This document shows positions 24,168 to 37,125 of a DNA stretch of 64,000 bases, piece by piece. Both the position numbers and the translations under genes were made by a program. Origin of the DNA: Amborella trichopoda (taxonomy: Eukaryota; Streptophyta; Magnoliopsida; Amborellales; Amborellaceae). The stretch is taken from the NCBI RefSeq assembly GCF_000471905.2, contig NW_006499905.1, positions 2,364,488-2,428,487 on the forward strand, in the 5' to 3' direction. The notes below the pieces were generated by a model. It did no database searches and was not told the DNA's origin. It worked only from the letters and a program-made list of their open reading frames with translations. Each line of letters starts with the position of its first letter. The stretch's first letter is position 1.

Positions 24168-27100
24168 TACGTACGTCTCTACGTAGTAAGTAGTAGAGAG
24201 AGAGAGAGTGAGAGAGAGTATACCCTCTCTCAAAGGTTTGTAAGGGAGTCTTAACTCAAATTTGAGTGATTTAAGCCTTTCTTTGCAAGGGAGTCCACTC
24301 CAAAAAGTCTTTTTAGGAGACCTTAAGTCAATTCATCTGCTCTGTTTTTATAGAGCACGACACATCTTATAAGTAAACATCCCTAATAACTAGAATCTCT
24401 AGAAACCTAATCACTAAGACAATGTAGCCGTTCATCTTGCCAAATATTAGCCATGTCAAATATATAAAATCATCACAACAACAAAAGACACAAATATCCC
24501 TAAAATCTCTTTAGATAAAATGACAATGGGCCATAATGTCCAACTTCTAGAAGCCTAAAAATAAGTGGTAACTACATAATTCTCCCAATTTGAGAGAAGC
24601 TTGACCTCTTGTATGATTTGTTCACCACTTCCATTAGAGGCCCCCATAGTCTTTTGTGATGGGGGCCCACCTTTCATCATCTTCTCCACTTAAATTGTTC
24701 AACTATAGAAAACTTAATCTGGAATTTGCAGCAAAACATTGTAATATCAAGCATTTCTTGATTTTTCTTTCTCCTAGGGTTGTAATTTATGTGAAACAGC
24801 TGTTGTTTATTTTTCTTCATAGTCATTGAAATTTGTGGTGGTTTTGGGTTGATTTTGTAGTTGACATTTGATGCTTGTCTGACAGGATTATGCCCAACCT
24901 CTTTTCCACAAAGATTATTATCTAATCATTCCAACGGCTAATTTAGTTTGTCGATCACTCCTCGGAGTTTGCTACTTAGTTATTCTCTTTCAAACTCTCC
25001 ATGGCTTGATTCAAATTCTTCTTGAGTTGTTGAATTGGATTCTCCCAAATCGTTGCAACATATCATTTGTTGCAGGAGTGGTTTCTTGTGAGATCTTGAT
25101 GTAGGGATCTTTTTGTTGGTCTAATACCTAGATAGAATATGGAGAGAAAATAGAAGATAAAGAAAGATGAGAGAATAAAGCCGGTCTCTAACGTGTGTAA
25201 GGGTGTCCAAAAATTCTGAGAAATTTGATCCTCTATAGGTTTGCAAGGGAGTCCAACCACCCCAAGAGAACTTTTCAAAGGCCTCAACTCAGTTCTACGT
25301 CTCTATATCCATAAAGCACAATACATTCATTTATATGAAGAAAAGAACTGTGTTAGCTAATTTGACTCTAAAGAAACATGGTTGCCATTAAATCTTAGCC
25401 CTCCATTTTGTCAAACATTAGCCATGACAAAAATCGCCCAAAAATCTCTACAACATCAAATGGCACGAATACCTGTTTTATCTCTACAAACAAAAAAGAC
25501 CAATAAGACTCTAATTTCAAACTTCTAGAGAACTAAAAGTTAACCCTATCTGTATCAGGTTAGGATTTACAAGATTTGAGGAGTCATGCATGACTGGAAT
25601 GGCTTTTTGCTTGTAATTTTGTTTGAAAACATAGTTCTTGACTTTGTGATTTGCCATCATAGAATGTGAGCACAGTGACCATCCTTGTAATGGGAAAGGG
25701 GGGCGTTGGAAAGTCTTCAACTGTGAACTCTCTCTTGGGAGAGCGGGTGGCTGCAGTTAGTGCTTTCCAGGTTTGTTATTTTAGTGACCCATTTCTTTAT
25801 TGATTTGCTATCTTGGATAGCTTTGTCCTATTGTTATTTGCATTCGATTCTCTCTGGGAATTACTTGATGAGTTGCCTTCATTTATGGGAAGTACATCAT
25901 GCACCAGTAATTTATGATGTATTGATCAGAAGGCTGGATGCTGGAGATGGACTGTAGTTTCCGGTGATGGACATTCACTTGGAACAGTTCATCACTAACA
26001 TCCATCATCGAAAGCAGGTGTGTTAATTAGAAAAGAAAATGGTTCGATTAAGTAGAGATTAGCATGTTGAAGGGCTTCTTATTATTTTTTTTCTTTATTT
26101 TTTTTCATTGATGTATGTTGTGCAGTCTGAAGCAATGCGTCCTATAATTTGTTCACGTGCAAGAGCCGGTTTCACACTAAATATTATAGATACTCCAGGG
26201 CTTGTAGAAGGTGGGTTTGTCAATGAACACGCCCTTGAAATCATAAAACGGTAATTTAGTTAGTTCTTCTCTGCGTCTTTCTTTATTTTGATTCGTTAGA
26301 TCGTTTTTGTAACAGTTAGCAGGGACGATACAATGCGCCCTTTGTTCTTTTGGGCTGCATCTATTAATTGTTTGTTAAATTATCTTCAAATAATTTATTA
26401 CTTGCTTCACAAAAGTAAAATATGGGTGATTCATATCTATGCCAATGGGTTTGACATTAGATAACTACGAGTTTATTTTGTGGGGAACTTGAAACGTAGG
26501 TGGTGCTTGCTTGACAGGTTCCTTTTGAACAAGACGATTGATATCCTGCTATATGTGGACCGTTTAGATGGGTATCGGGTTGATAACTTGGACAGACAGG
26601 TCATCAAAGCTATCACTGATAGTTTTGGGAAAGGTATATGGCAGAGGGGATTGGTAGTTCTTACGCATGCTCAATTGTCACCCCCAGACGGATTGAGTTA
26701 TGATGAATTTTTCTCGAGAAGATCAGAAGCTCTTTTGAAAGTTGTTAGATTGGGTGGTCAAATAAGGAGACAAGAACTTGAGGTGATTATTCTTACTTCT
26801 TTGGGTAATTTAATAATTGTGCTTACACTGTTGTTTTATGATTGTTGCTAAGTTTTTCTATTTTTTAATCTTTGAAAATATTTTACTTTGGTTTGGAATC
26901 TCTTGTAACTGCTAGCTTTCTCAAACAACAATAAAATGAGAATGCATTATCATGTTTGAAATTTTGACATTTTTTTTAATCTAATTTTATCTTCACCCTA
27001 ATGGCCTTAAGAAAATGATTATTTGTCTTTGTTAAAATAGTAGTCTTGCATCAGAAACAAATGCATCGGAAACAAATTAAAATATAAGTCAGTCTTGTTA

Positions 27101-30100
27101 TTTGTTTCATAAGAAGCCAAACACTATAATCTTATTTTATAATCCAGGCACTATAATTTTTGTTCACTATGGCACTATGGAGACCCAATAACTTTATATA
27201 GTTCTGATCAATTGAGTTCTTGTTTTCATGAACCGCTCATTAGCCATCCATTTCAGTTCTTAATCAAAGGCCTGTTTAATATTATCATCTTCAACATCAT
27301 CACTATACCAATCTCCTCTGTGGATGTTCTCCTTTTCAGTTCCTGATTATTCTTTTCAACACCCATTCAGTGTTTCTTATCCAGTAATTTTTTATTTTTA
27401 AAGACATGGTAACATAGGAATGGAACTTGAGACGTTAGGCTATGAAAACCCAGCCTCTACCGTCTTGACCCAAGCCCAATTCTTTGTTTCTTATCCTATA
27501 TTTGTATTATCAGGAGATGACTATTGTTTTAATAATGTCTGTGTGACCAATGTCTGTGCAACCCATTTGCTCATCAAGTCTGAAGTAATTTTCTTGATGA
27601 GCTCAATTGATGCTCATGTGCCTCCCAAATTTTTTTTGGGGGGGAAGTGAAATAGTACATTTTTCCCATAAAATACTGGTGCCTTAAATGATTGCTTCTC
27701 ATCATGGAGAAATGATGAAAGATACTCCAACTGCTGCAAATTGACTGTGCATAATTCGGTTTGAATAACTGGGAATCCTGGCCATATCTGTTGTAGGTGG
27801 CATCTTCCGGAATGATGATGTTAGGGATCTAAAGGTCTTTAAGCTGCTGGACTTTTGCAACTTATGTTTTAAGATTGCAGTACGTATACTATAGGACTTC
27901 AAAGTCATCTTTTGGCTTTGACCGGACCTTTGTGGTTAATATGAGAGTTGTGTTTCAATGGAGGATATAGCAACCTTGATAGAAGAGATTCATGATTTAG
28001 CTACTTGGTGGTGGTTTCCTTTCATCATTTACTAAGTGATACCCACGAGGCTATGATTCCCTGGCTAAAGGACTTGGGTAAAGAGGTTCTTTTATCTCGG
28101 GAACGACCTCCCACTGCCTTGAAAATTGGTCTGGAATTCTGTAAATGTCTCCTTTTTAAGTATTGCATCACTATCCCAACATGGCGCGCACATCTTCAAA
28201 AGTTGGAGTCGATGGAAGAGTGAATGGCAGGGTTGGCTTTAGATTACAATCTAAAATCCAACTGCTTAAGGCCTCTCTCAAAAGCTGGAGTCAATCTCTC
28301 CCTGGTAACTATTCCCATATTAAGTCAAACCTCCTGAACACCTTACTTGAACTAGATTGTCTTGAAGAATCCTGGCCCCTGTCTCCCAGTGAACTTGATC
28401 TCAGAATTCAAACTAAGCTAGATTACCTCTCTACCCTCAAAAAAGAAGAGCTATTTTGGTACCAACGTTGTAGAATCAATTGGCTTAAAGTGGGGGACCT
28501 TAACACCCGCTTCTTTCATCGAATTGCTAACTGGTGTAGGAGGGAAAACACTATCTCGACTATCAAGGTCAACAACTTGTACCTAGACCGACTTGAAGAA
28601 GTTGAGTCTGCTATCCTAGCCTTTTTTCAAAATCTTTATTCTGACCCTAATAAGCAGCGGCCAGCCATGACAAACTTAGACTTCCTCACTCTCTCGGCAG
28701 AGCAGGCTGCTTGGTTTGAGCGGCCTTTCCGAAGATGAAATTTTAAAAGCCCTGGATGACCTGGCTAAGGACAAAGCTCCTGGTCTCGATGGGTTCCCAG
28801 TGGTCCCCCTTCAAAATTTTCTGGAGTACCTTCCGCCCAGATTTCCTTAATTTTTTCAATGAATTCTTCCATCGGGTCATACTGAATAAGTCTATTAATG
28901 CCACCTTCATTACCCTGGTACCCAAAATAGAAGGAGCTGAGGAACTTACGGACTTTCGTCCTATTAGCCTACTCAATTCTTCCTACAAAATTCTGTGTAA
29001 GGTGCTGGCGACAAGATTGCAGCAGGTTTTCCCTACTGTCGTCTCTTCCTCGCAATCAGCGTTCATCAAGAATTGGCAGATCCTCGACGGAGCTCTGATT
29101 GCTTATGAATGTATCCACTCAAGACACTTATCCAAAAGACCGGGGCTGATCTTCAAGATTTATTGGGAGAAAGACTATGACCACGTCAATTGGGCACTCC
29201 TGGATGAGACGATGTTTAGAATGAGTTTCAGTTATTGATGGAGATTGTGGATAAGAGGCTGTTACTCTCGCCCTTTCTTCTCGATCCTCATTAATGGAAC
29301 TCCGAAGGGTTTCTTCCAGTCTTCAAGAGGACTGTGACAAGGAGATCCCCTTTCCCTTTCCTTTTTGTCATTTTGGTGGACGTTTCAGCCGATCCCTAGC
29401 CTGTGTTTACCAAGCTGGTCTTCTTATTGGCTTCCGCACTTCGAGACGGGGGCCAATTGTGTTGCATTTGCAATATGCAGACGACACATTGGTTTTTCTC
29501 GATGCCTCACAGTCGGAGTAGATAACCTGAGACTGTTCCTCAAGTGTTTCCAGTTGGCTGCGGGTTTTAAGGTAAATATGGAGAAGTTTAAGATGATGGG
29601 GATAGCTTTAACTAATAACCAGGTTAGAGAGCTCATTCCTTCTTGGGAATGTAAAGTTGAAGACCTCCCAACAACCTATCTTGGCCTTCCTCTTGGCCTA
29701 GGAAAACCGAAGAAAAGACTTTGGTCTCACATCATTGACAAGGTTGATAGAAGATTGGCAGGATGGAAAGGGAGATTTCTCTCTCAGGCAGGGAGAGTCA
29801 CCCTCATCAAAGCGACACTCTCCATTGCGCCGGTATATCTCATGTCGTTGTTTCAAATGCCAGCCTCAGTGGCTAATCGACTCGACCACTCATGAGGAAC
29901 TTCCTCTGGTCAGGACAGGCAGATAAGACTAAGTTCCACCTGGTTTCCTGGGACAAAGTCTGTCTACCCAAAAAACAGGGAGGGCTGGGTATCAGAGTGT
30001 TAAGAAAGCAAAACCTTACCCTACTAGGTAAATGGTGGTGGCGTCTAGCCACCCAAACTGAATCTCTATGGGCAAGGGTGCTCCGCAGCAAGTCATATTT

Positions 30101-33100
30101 GGATTCCTGAGAAGAAACAATGGACTAATGCGTCAGGGGCGTGGAGATCCTTTCTTTCCTCCCTTGCATTGTTCAAAACATTTATCAGGTTCCACCCTAG
30201 AGAAGGCAGAAGAGTCCTTTTTTGGTCTGACCTCTGAATTGGCCACGCACCGCTAAGGGAATACTTCCCTTCTCTCTATGCTTTAACATCCAAGAGAGAT
30301 TCCTCTATTGATGATGAACTTAGACCGCATGGTGGAAGGAGACAATGGCAACCCTCTTTTTAGAAGGAATCTTACTGAGGAAGAATTATTTCAGTTCCTT
30401 TCTCTCTCGTCTTTGCTGTGCGGTACCTTTACTCCAGTCTAGGGAAGTGACAAGCTCGTTTGGTCCCTAGTTCCATCAGGAGATTTTTCGGTGTCATCCT
30501 TTTACAAGGCCTTATTGCAACCCTCCTCCTACTTTCCCTCTCAATCCTACCTCCATTCTTTCTCAGGTTTGGCATTCTTTAGCCCCCCCAAAGGTGCAAA
30601 CTTTTAATTGGTTAGCTGCTTCTCATAAGGCACTAACTATTGATCACCTGCAATGAAAAGGGATCCCCATTCCCAACAGGTGTAGCTTGTGCTTAAGCGA
30701 GGAGTCCAATTTTCACCTTTTCATCCTTTGTAAGGATGAAAAGGTAGCACATGACCTTTGGGGGTGTGTGTTACAACTCTTTGGGGGTGGACTGGGTGAT
30801 TCCACAATCGATCAAGGACCTAATTGCCCTGAACACCTACTCCCAGTGGCCGAAAGCAGGAAAAATTCTATGGAAAGCTTCCGTGGCAGCAACTATCTAG
30901 ACCTTATGGAAAGAAAGGAATGCCAGAATTTTTAGGGGACAAGTAACTCTGGTTCCATCGCTTTTTCAAAAAGTTACATCCTTGGTAACTTGGTAACTTT
31001 TTGGGTGACAAGCAATGATCATTTTAATGGAATACCAGCACACTCCATCCTACCTCAATGGAGGAACATCCTACTTCACAGGCCCCATAAGAACAAGAAA
31101 ATCGTGGCCACTTGGAAACCAACCCCCCAAGGAGCAGTCAAACTTAATTTTGATGGCTGCACCTTAGGTAATCAAGGACATGCCGGGATAGGAGGTGTAT
31201 TTCACGACCACCAACACAGTGCCCTCTTCACTTACTCAGAGTACATTGGGGTGCAAGATTCAAAACATGCTGAATCTTTTGCGCTACTCAAAGGGCTGCA
31301 AAGTTTTGAAGCTCTTGGGGACAGCATCTTATTGTGGAGGGTGACGCCCAAAATATTATCACTTGGGCCTCCAGGGAAGTGTCGCCCCCCTGTTACCTCT
31401 TATCTGTTTTTGACGAGATTCAACATATTTGCAGGGGTATGCACGTCTCATGGAAGCATACACCGAGGGCGTCAAATGCCTTCGCGGACCTTTTGGCTAA
31501 GGACAGAGCTAAAGCCCACGAGGACGATTAGATCTGGCCTGCTACACGTTTTTACAGGCCTTACACTGTGCAGCATCTTTTTGTTAGTAAAATGTCTGTG
31601 GACAGTGTAGGGGGACTATTATAACCCCGTTTTCAGGTACTTTGTATATGATTATCCCTTACCTCTTTTTTGTAACTGGTAAGGGGGCAGTCTGTGTCGC
31701 ACATTTTGTATAGGGCCAGTGGGCCTATTCTTTTTTGTAGAGAGTCTCGCCCACCAGGGGACTCTCATTAACTATATTATTAATAAAAATTTTGTTAGCA
31801 CTCGGAAAAAAAAAAAAAAAAGGCATGACTTATTCCCGCATTATGTGATTCTCTTTTTTTGTTTTGGCTACTGGCATTATCAGAAAAAGAAAAAAAAAAA
31901 TCTATTATTCTGTTGTGGTATTAATTCTTCATGCTAATTCTTTGGGAGGCTGCATGCTTCTCCAACAGAGAGTCCCACTCTTAACTAACTTCATATGGGG
32001 AGTCACATCCCCCATGGTCTCTTAAGATGATCCAGTTAGGAATGACCCCTTGATCATGTGATGTAGGATATTTTCTCTATTTTTTTGCTCATGATTTTGC
32101 CTTTGGTTAAAGTTTAAACTATTGAGGAGAAGGAAACACTTGAGTTAATCGATGCTGCATTCTTTTGCTTTCTTGACCAATTTAGATAATCAACTTGCTA
32201 GTTTTATCCATCACCGACATGTCTTCTTTGAGGTTAAATATCACTTTTTTGATTGATAGGCGACTTTTCTATTGACAGGCAAAAATTGGGTTATTGTATT
32301 TTAATACTAGCCCAAGTGATGTACTAACTAATAGTTCATAAGCCTTAAAGCTGTTCCATGACTTCCATTTGAATTGGTTGAGACTGAACTAAGCCTTAAA
32401 GCTGTTCCATTACTTCCATCTGAATTGGTCGAGATGTGAACAGTCTCTCCTTTATGCTAGATCCTTGATGGGATTCTTTGTGATCTTTCTTTTGTTTCAT
32501 TTTATAGCCATAGAAGGCTATGGCGAGAGATTTATGGCATTTGGTTAGTCTGTTCTCTAGTAAACCATCCTGCATCAATCTCATATAACCCTGATGAAGT
32601 ACGCAAGCCCTATTGAAGTACCAAAGGTGCACTCCGCCTGGATACTTATTGGGCTTGTGCACTATGCATTTGAACATACCATTTCAATGAAATATGTGTT
32701 TTATGTTATTCGTAGCGCATTATCTTCTAAGCTCATCTCGTATGTAATTTTTCGGTGTGGTCTTAAAATGTTATATTTTGAACCTGCAACAAAGTAAAAA
32801 GATAAATATGCTATTGGACCAAGCTAAGGGATACAACTGGACTTATTCGGGCAGCCTTTTACAAATTAGTAGCCATATATTTATTTATGGGGATAATCGA
32901 ACTTATGGATTGTGGAGCAATTGCTGGCTGGGAGAAGGATCACCTATTTCCTGACTTTTCTTACTGGCACAGACTTGAACCGCACAATATCAGACAACCT
33001 CTAATCACTATGCTCACCTTGTTTCAGAGTTTTCTCAACAAAACTGAGATACAAGTGTTTTGGAATTCCTATTTATGTCAGGGCTACATTGTACCTGGTT

Positions 33101-36100
33101 TTGGCTGTGAGAAAATCTTGTGGACACCCATCTTCTTTGGTTGTGTTCTTTCTATAAGGTAATTGAAGGCATGAAACATTCCTCCTGGTTTTCCGCTGTC
33201 CTTCCAAGATCTCAATCTGTAACTGGTTAGCTATCTGTAAGATAATCCTTACGACCATTGACCAGCTGCAAAGAGACGTTCTTCAGATGGTGAATAGATG
33301 CATTCCGTGCAGATAAATTCTACTGCACTCTGTGCTCACTAGTCGTCTTTGGAGTTACCTCCTTTCCCTCTTTGGGGTTGCATGGGTGTTGCCTGAAACT
33401 AGTCAGTGCTTGTTCTAGGTGTATCCCTCCCGACCTTACTCCCAGGCAGGCTCATTGTTCGGAAGTCCTTCACTTTTGCGATCACTTGGAATATTGGGCT
33501 CAAGCTTGATAGGTGTAGATACTGGTCACTTAGGTACAACACTTTTAACAATTTTACAAGCCCAAGTACAGACCACAGTTTCATCGAAATAAATTCACCT
33601 CTCACTCATACAACTCTCTTTTAAACAAATTATAACTAGATAAGAATATCATTAACACCTCTTTACATTGGCAAAACTATTTACAATGTCATATAAACTT
33701 GACAATAAAACACAGCCAAATTTGGCCTTATACAATTCTCATAGAGTTATATTAAACATGACTAACTCAAAATTGCAATCTGATTTTATGTATGCTTCAA
33801 CAAATGGGTGCTTAGGAGACGATCCATAGGAACCAAACTAATCATCCAAAATTGCAACCTAATTTTACATGTACTTCAACGAATGTGTGCTTAGGAGACA
33901 AGCCATAGGAAACCAGTTATCATGGCATTTGCCCGGTGTTACCTTTCGTGACTTATCACACCCAACACCGGATTTCCAAACTGATAGCACTATAATATCG
34001 GCTCTATCATCTCATAGTAATGGAAAGCATAAAGAAGCTTCAAATGCATCAAATAACATCACATAAAATGAATGATTTGCAGTGGTAAAATGAAATTTAG
34101 TTCGTGGTGCCGAATTGCAAGACAATTTTGTTGTAAAACAATGGAGCAGCGAAGGGGGTTATGGGGGCATAGTAATGTCTTGAAAAGACAAGGTAAAGGC
34201 ACCATGAGAGTAAGTATTCTTTGCTGTAAATGCACTTTTACTACAGCATGTGAAGCTTTAGGTGGAATGTAGAAGCTTGAAGAAGAAGCCAATGAAGGTT
34301 GGTGAAACAAAGGGTTGAAGGAGAACTTGAAGCCCTAAGCCATGGTGTAGAGAATTGGTCTTTCTCTCTGTAGGATGCACCACCTTTATCTCTTTCTCAC
34401 TCTATGAAGTGTGGCTATTGCATGCCACCATTATCTCTCTATGAAGTGTGACTATGGTGTCCCAAACCTATCTAACTCTCTCTCTTTCCCCATCATTTGG
34501 CTAGAGGCTCTAGGTTCTTTTAGAGCCATTTATCTAGAACTCCTATAAGGTGAGATAGGCTTGATTCTATCCATTCAATCCCTCATTGGCTATCACAGAC
34601 AAGAGTTGGGATTTAACATCATTCTCCCTTAGTTAATTCAAATCCCAATTTTCCTCTTAACTTTCAAATTAAAAAATTTCCAATCAAGTAAAATTAAATC
34701 TAACCAAGTTTTGATTAAATTCAAATTAATTTACTTAATTGCTTATGGTTCTGATCAAATTGTGTGAGAGAAATAGTGTTAGATTGAGGACTTGTGAGTT
34801 TCTCTCACCATCAGATGGGGAATCATGAATTTAAAGAAATCATGCCAAGTGTATTTTACAAATGACCAAAAGCCATAAGGTTTAGAGTAAATATCAAACC
34901 CTTATACCCTTTCTAGAACACTCATATGTACATCCTATAACTCATAGAAAATTAAGATATCTTAGAAATTCAAGCAGCCAAACAAAGAAGTAAGATGCTC
35001 CTCCATGTGATTTCACATGATCACATCATAGGGTTGATGTCACCGTGATGTCCCCCATGTGGGGGAGCATCCCCCTTTCCAATGTGTGGCATGGGTGTTT
35101 TAAAGACGTGTCCTTTTGCATTTGTGTAGGCCTATTAGCCACTTAGGCCCCACATGTGTGCATGAGTCACATGTGCTATTCTTATGTGGAATTTCTAAGA
35201 AACAAATATATTTCTTTATAAAAATGCTATAACTAAAATTATTTAAATTCACAAAAATACGCAAATTATTTTTAAACATTCTCTCTCAAAACAAATCAAT
35301 TTAAGCCTTTAATTGAGTTTTTTAGAACAAAATTAGCTCCTATGGATTTGACAGTGCATAATACCAAAGCACTCCACTTTGGCTGATCCTGAAATCCCCA
35401 ACCATTTCTCAAACTGACCCAATGGATCCATGACTCACTGTACAAGCCCTCAAAATTCCAAGTGGGAGATGCTGGAAGTTTGTGGCCTTTCAAGGCCTTG
35501 ATACCATTGCTGTTATAGTTCTTGACTCAAGTAGAAGTTTGGGACTCGAGTAACTCCCCGGGTTTTACGGTCTGGGATCGGGGGTTTGGTGCCTCATAGA
35601 GTCACTAAAACCTCAGATCCACTGAGCATTGGCATATAGCCATGTTTTAGTTATGAGGGTTAGTGGTTATCCCTTGGTTGAGCTTGATAGTAACCCAGTG
35701 GGCGCATTTTAGCTAGTGCATGTGACGATATGGGTTTCGACTATGGTTTGTGTGTTAGCCCTGTGTGGATAGGCAAGGCCAAGACAAGGGCCCAATCCTC
35801 AACAATGGCCAACACACAACATGTGCATGTGATAGCTGGTTTTGGAAAGTCACCCCATGCATGTGCTTGAGAGAGGAACCCCTGCACCCCCAGAATGGTG
35901 CACATGTTACTTGTCCATGAGGGGATCTGCTTAAATTATGGGATTCCATCATCTATCGATAGACGTTGATGAGCCAAGCATGAGCCTCTGCTTGAGATAA
36001 TGGGTTATGGGTCCATTCAATCCATTTGAAAAAATGATTTGGGATTTGGGGATGATCCAAAGAGTGCCTTGGTATTATCCACTGTTGAATCCATAGGTGT

Positions 36101-37080
36101 ACAATTTCCTTGCAAAAGATTTTACTAAACATCCAAGTTGATTTGTTTTGATAGAGAATGTTTAAAAATGGTTTTTCTAAATTTTACTAATCTATTTTTG
36201 GCATTTTTATATAGAAATAGATTTGTTTTTAATAAATTCTATATAAACAACACATTTGAGCCATGCACACAAGTGGGGCTCACACATGTGTAGAAAGGCA
36301 CATGAAATTACATGCGTCTTTTGCCCATATACACCACACATGGGTGGGGGGGCATTCCCACATGGGTGACATCATGGTGATGTCATCCCCATGATGCCTC
36401 CATGTGACATCACATGGAGGAGCATCATGCTCCTTTGTTTGGTTCCTTGAATTTGTAAGAGGTCTTAGTTTTCCATGATTTATGTGTTGTGCATATGGGA
36501 TTGTTTTTAAAAGGGGTACTAGGGTTTGATATTTACCCTAGGGATTTTGGTTATTTGTAAAATATATTTTGCAAGATTTAATTCTGCCATGGCCAGTCTT
36601 AACTCTCAAGCCGACCACGCTGGTCCCAAGCCCGGATAAAGGAGGAGGGTTGTCCTAGGTAGGGCAGCCAACACAAAACTTTGCCACATGAATACTGGAC
36701 CTATAACCAAACCCAAAAAGTTGGAATAAGGCTCAAATGATGATTATTACTTTTTGCATGAGTTCCTTAAGGACCTGTTTGATAACTGGAAGGTAAATGT
36801 TCTCTGGAAATTGGTAGTTCTTTTTTGTTGGGAAGAAAGAAGTTACTGTAAGAAGTTCTGGGTTTCTGTGTTTGATAACCTGCTGGAATATTAAGTTCTA
36901 AGTACTTGTGTTTGATAACGTGCTGGAAGATTGGGAAGTTCCGAGTATCTGTGTTTGATTAGCTGTAGAAGTTATATACAAGATGTGAAATTTTAAGGTT
37001 GAGACCAAGAGATTATTTATTTATTTATTAATTTGTTAGTTTTTTCTTTTTTGGGATAAAATATCAATTGAAAGTAAAGT

Positions 37081-37125
<45 letters not shown>

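Noticed and set aside
26480-26517. Upstream in-frame ATG before TOC34 exon 4
   Set aside because: It lies in the intron. The acceptor TTGACAG at 26517 and the phase with exon 3 fix the exon start at 26518.
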